Positions 54,721 through 57,234 of a stretch of 57,234 bases of DNA are shown here, in pieces (the stretch's first letter is position 1; every line of letters begins with the position of its first letter). This DNA comes from Pseudomonadota bacterium (GTDB taxonomy: Bacteria; Pseudomonadota; Gammaproteobacteria; JAKAQQ01): contig JAJZIH010000013.1 in NCBI GenBank assembly GCA_021810635.1, forward strand, positions 1-57,234, written 5' to 3'. The notes below the pieces were generated by a model that ran no database searches, was not told where the DNA came from, and saw nothing but the letters and a program-made list of their open reading frames with translations. Made by a program: the position numbers and the translations under genes.

Positions 54721-55484
54721 GGACCTGGATGGCGGAGGAAGGCCAGCGCTTCGGGGGATCCCGGATAGTCGCGGAGCAGGATCGCCCCGTAGCGGCGGGC
54801 CACCTGGCCGGCGCCGAGCGCCCATTCGGTCCGGATGAGCAGCCAGAGGACCTCGGGGGCCGGACGGGGACCCAGGTCGGCCAGCTGGAGCAAGTGGCGC
54901 GCGGCCCGGTGGAGATGGTGGGCTTGCCGTTCGATCTTGGCCAGCTGCCAGAGTGCCGGGGGGTAGTTATGGTCGAAGGACAGAGCCCGCCTCAGGCTCC
55001 GGCGGGCAGCGCCCGCCTCATGAAGCCGCAACTCGCAGATTCCGGCATTGGTATAGGCGACCTCCGGGGTGAGGTAGGACGCGGTCCGTCCGGCCTGGAG
55101 CAGGTAGGCCACCCCTTTGCGGATCTGGTTCGTGTGGCAGAGAAACACGCCGTAGGCGTTGAGGGTCAAGGGATCACGGGGCCGGATCGACAGCGCCTGC
55201 CGGTAGAGTTGGTTGGCGATCGAGTTGCGGCCGAGTTCCACGTTGAGGAGCGCGAGCCCATCATGGGCACCCACCGAACGCGGATCGAGCTTGAGGGCGC
55301 GCTCGAAACTGTGCATGGCGAGAGTGCGTTCCCGTCGGCGCAGGTAGATCATGCCCATGGTGACGTTGTCCCGGGCCGCCGTCCTGAGATGGACGGTCGG
55401 GCGCGGCGCCGAGGACTCGGTGACGCAGCCGGCCAGCGCACAGGCCAGACCCGCCAGGACCAGCAGTCCCCGCGTGGGTTTCAT
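54717..55484 (-). CDS. pilF: PilF/PilW-type TPR lipoprotein
   Basis: A 255-residue lipoprotein with the lipobox LACALAGC (Cys20). It has several TPR units: DNVTMGMIYLRRRERTLAMH, AHDGLALLNVELGRNSIANQ, NAYGVFLCHTNQIRKGVAYL. In type IV pilus systems PilF/PilW pilots PilQ secretin assembly in the outer membrane. The position between rlmN and rodZ is its conserved gammaproteobacterial place. I use ATG 55484, which overlaps the rlmN stop (ATGA). Other pilus genes are outside the window. Confidence 0.9.
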   Translation of the reverse strand: MKPTRGLLVLAGLACALAGCVTESSAPRPTVHLRTAARDNVTMGMIYLRRRERTLAMHSFERALKLDPRSVGAHDGLALLNVELGRNSIANQLYRQALSIRPRDPLTLNAYGVFLCHTNQIRKGVAYLLQAGRTASYLTPEVAYTNAGICELRLHEAGAARRSLRRALSFDHNYPPALWQLAKIERQAHHLHRAARHLLQLADLGPRPAPEVLWLLIRTEWALGAGQVARRYGAILLRDYPGSPEALAFLRHPGP

Positions 55485-56605
55485 GCCGAAACTCCCGTGC
55501 CCGTAAAGCGGTGCCGTTCCGGCAGCCGGTTCGCCACCCGGCCGGCCAGCTGCCCGCAAGCCGCGGCAATGGCCTCGCCCCGGGGACGTCGGACCAGGGT
55601 CCGGATCCCGGAGTCGATCAGGCGGCGCTGGAAGGCCTCGATCACCGCAGCCGGAGAACGGGCGAAAGGGCTGCCGGGAAAGGAATTGAAGGGGATGAGG
55701 TTGACCTTGATGGGGATCCCCGCGAGGCGGCGCACGAGGTCTCGGGCATCCGCCGGCGTATCGTTGACCCCATCCAGCATCACGTACTCGACGAGCACCT
55801 CCCGGTCGGGATGCCGCCCGGCGTAGCGGCGCATCGCCCCCACGAGATCGTCCAGGGGATGGATGCGGTTGATCGGTACCAGACGGTCCCTGAGGTCGTC
55901 ACGCGCGGCATGGAGCGAGACCGCCAGCGCGACGTCGTGTTCAGCCGCCAGCCGGTCGATCATCGGAACCAGTCCGGCCGTGCTCACGGTGACGCGCCAC
56001 TTCGAAAACCCGTACGCGCAGTCATCCGTCAGGAGACGGAGCACCGGGGAGAGAGCGGCATAGTTGGCGAGCGGTTCGCCCATCCCCATGAACACCACGT
56101 TATGGATCGGCCGCAACGGGGTGCGGGGCGGTGCGGCGTGCCAGATCTGCCACAGCTGGCCCGCGATCTCGGCACTCGTGAGGTTCCGGCTGAATCCCTG
56201 GGCCCCGGTGGCGCAAAAGGCGCAGTGCAGGACGCAACCCGCCTGGGTTGAGACACAGAGTGTGCGACGGTCCTCGTCCGGGATGACCACGGTCTCGACG
56301 GCGTTTTGGGGATCCACCTGGAACAGCCACTTTTCGGTGCCGTCCGCATCGCGCTCGTGCGCAACCACGGGCAGCCGGGCCACCACCGCCGCGTCCGCCA
56401 GACGGGCGCGGAGGGCGAGGCCCAGATCCGTCATCTGCGCGCAGTCGACGACGCCGCGCTGATGGACCCAGGCTAGGATCTGGCGCGCGCGAAAGGGAGG
56501 TTCTCCCTCGCGCGCCATCCAGGCTGCGAGCGCGGCCCGGTCCGCCCCGATGAGGGGCAGCGGTGCCGGGGATCGCGGCTCAGGAATCCGTTCGATCGCA
56601 GACAT
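55481..56605 (-). CDS. rlmN: Dual-specificity 23S rRNA/tRNA (adenine-C2) methyltransferase
   Basis: A 374-residue radical-SAM enzyme. The [4Fe-4S] motif is CVLHCAFC (Cys124, Cys128, Cys131). The methyl-carrying Cys near the C-terminus is in AACGQLAG, about Cys350. [15 protein letters not shown] is the conserved SAM-binding GEP segment. RlmN methylates A2503 of 23S rRNA and A37 of some tRNAs. The start ATG 56605 lies inside the 3' end of ndk (26-base overlap). Confidence 0.95.
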   Translation of the reverse strand: MSAIERIPEPRSPAPLPLIGADRAALAAWMAREGEPPFRARQILAWVHQRGVVDCAQMTDLGLALRARLADAAVVARLPVVAHERDADGTEKWLFQVDPQNAVETVVIPDEDRRTLCVSTQAGCVLHCAFCATGAQGFSRNLTSAEIAGQLWQIWHAAPPRTPLRPIHNVVFMGMGEPLANYAALSPVLRLLTDDCAYGFSKWRVTVSTAGLVPMIDRLAAEHDVALAVSLHAARDDLRDRLVPINRIHPLDDLVGAMRRYAGRHPDREVLVEYVMLDGVNDTPADARDLVRRLAGIPIKVNLIPFNSFPGSPFARSPAAVIEAFQRRLIDSGIRTLVRRPRGEAIAAACGQLAGRVANRLPERHRFTGTGVSA

Positions 56606-57014
56606 CGATGGCACCGAAAAAGAAGCCGATTTCCTCCCGGGCCGTCTCCGGGCTGTCGGACCCGTGGACCAGGTTGCGCTCGATGCTCTCGCCCCACTCC
56701 CGCCGGATCGTGCCGGGAGCTGCCCGCGCCGGGTCAGTCGCTCCCATGAGGTCGCGGTTCTTGCGGACGGCATCCTCTCCCTCGAGCACCTGGACCAGGA
56801 TCGGACCCGAGGTCATGTAGCCCACGAGCGAGGGGAAAAAGGGTCGGGCGCGGTGCACCGCGTAGAAACGCTCGGCCTCGTTGCGATCGAGCCGACGCAT
56901 GCGGGCGGCCACGACCCGGAGGCCTGCCCGTTCGAAACGCTCGATCACGGAACCGATGAGGTTGCGGGAGATGCCATCCGGCTTGATGATGGAAAGGGTC
57001 CGCTCGAGCGCCAC
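56580..57014 (-). CDS. ndk: Nucleoside diphosphate kinase
   Basis: A 144-residue enzyme of normal length. Lys11 in SIIKPDG binds phosphate, and His117 in NLVHGSDS is the phosphorylated catalytic residue. [15 protein letters not shown] and [15 protein letters not shown] are other signature segments. It transfers phosphate from NTPs to NDPs. The start is GTG 57014 after GGAG. It is the first gene of the ndk-rlmN-pilF-rodZ-hisS-yfgM-bamB-der run, so the promoter should lie in the 57015-57110 gap; AT-rich sequence there (TAAACT on the minus strand near 57075) is a candidate -10. Confidence 0.96.
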   Translation of the reverse strand: MALERTLSIIKPDGISRNLIGSVIERFERAGLRVVAARMRRLDRNEAERFYAVHRARPFFPSLVGYMTSGPILVQVLEGEDAVRKNRDLMGATDPARAAPGTIRREWGESIERNLVHGSDSPETAREEIGFFFGAIDVCDRTDS

Positions 57015-57110
57015 AGCCTGTTCTCCGCCGGCCGGTCGGACCAGCCGGAAAAATGAAGGATTTAAACGGTTTAGTTTACCGTGCGAAGGACCACTTTCGC
57101 AAATCCCAGT

Positions 57111-57200
57111 CTCTTCCAATATGGTTTGATCCCGAACGGGGGCCGTATTTCCAACAAGGTATGAGCCTGAAGGCTGAGGTTTGGGTCGATCATTGCCCCC
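57111..57200 (+). repeat. Left end of integrase-type insertion element, copy 2
   Basis: This 90-base stretch begins CTCTTCCAAT, contains GTATTTCCAAC and TTTGGGTCGATCAT, and ends at the transposase ATG, like 19871-19961. The two are diverged, with substitutions throughout, so they are related copies rather than a recent duplication. It lies just upstream of the ndk promoter region. Confidence 0.6.
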
Positions 57201-57234
57201 ATGGTGATCGACATGAACGAACAAGCACTGAACA
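57201..57234 (+). CDS. Integrase-core transposase, 5' end (runs off the window)
   Basis: Only 11 codons are inside the window: [11 protein letters not shown]. They align with the start MVIDMNDSRLN of the truncated transposase at 19962, and the upstream end is also shared. The remainder is outside the window, so it cannot be said whether this copy is intact. Confidence 0.55.
   Translation, partial: MVIDMNEQALN

Overview
The window is high-GC bacterial chromosome. The run ndk-rlmN-pilF-rodZ-hisS-yfgM-bamB-der, together with guaB-guaA, xseA, dacB and tadA, is typical of Gammaproteobacteria. The genus cannot be named from the sequence alone. Core genes are dense, often joined by 4-base ATGA/GTGA overlaps. 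The accessory blocks between them are less compact, partly lower in GC, and hold all the broken genes.

Layout. 0.1-2 kb: a lone HEPN-family protein and a decayed membrane-protein gene. 2-11 kb: a low-molecular-weight phosphatase and a PAS/AraC regulator, divergent from a complete-looking trans-4-hydroxy-L-proline catabolic operon (epimerase, three-subunit D-hydroxyproline dehydrogenase, deaminase, alpha-ketoglutarate semialdehyde dehydrogenase, APC permease), then a glutathione transferase. 11.7-20.3 kb: an IS256 remnant, a two-gene candidate defence module (867-aa beta-rich protein plus 1546-aa DUF1998 helicase), an IS4-family remnant and a truncated integrase-type transposase.

20.3-31.9 kb: a defence island. 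Seven genes read leftwards: SNF2 helicase, XRE/ImmA-IrrE protein, DUF4411 PIN protein, type III Mod, zeta-like kinase, a 59-aa protein and type III Res. Five of the six junctions are 1- or 4-base stop/start overlaps. The island ends with a frameshifted tyrosine integrase, a DUF2442/DUF4160 pair and a 3' fragment of tRNA-Thr(CGT). 32.2-35.3 kb: a MobF relaxase without a recognisable helicase domain and a VirD4/TraD-like coupling protein, with no secretion genes. 35.4-37.7 kb: a stand-alone receiver, a NarX-type histidine kinase and tadA.

37.75-41.03 kb: a 3.3-kb insert at the 3' end of guaA, bounded by a 17-bp direct repeat that contains the last codons of guaA. It separates guaA from tadA and carries a DUF4143 ATPase, a frameshifted secreted beta-propeller gene and a short ORF that ends in the duplicated guaA tail. 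41-57 kb: core genes (guaA, guaB, xseA, dacB, a DUF1634/TauE pair, metX-like, der, bamB, yfgM, hisS, rodZ, pilF, rlmN, ndk). At the right edge a second copy of the transposase left end begins.

The strongest candidates for something undescribed are the seven-gene restriction/toxin operon, the two-gene DUF1998 helicase module, and the guaA insert that appears to preserve coupling to tadA.
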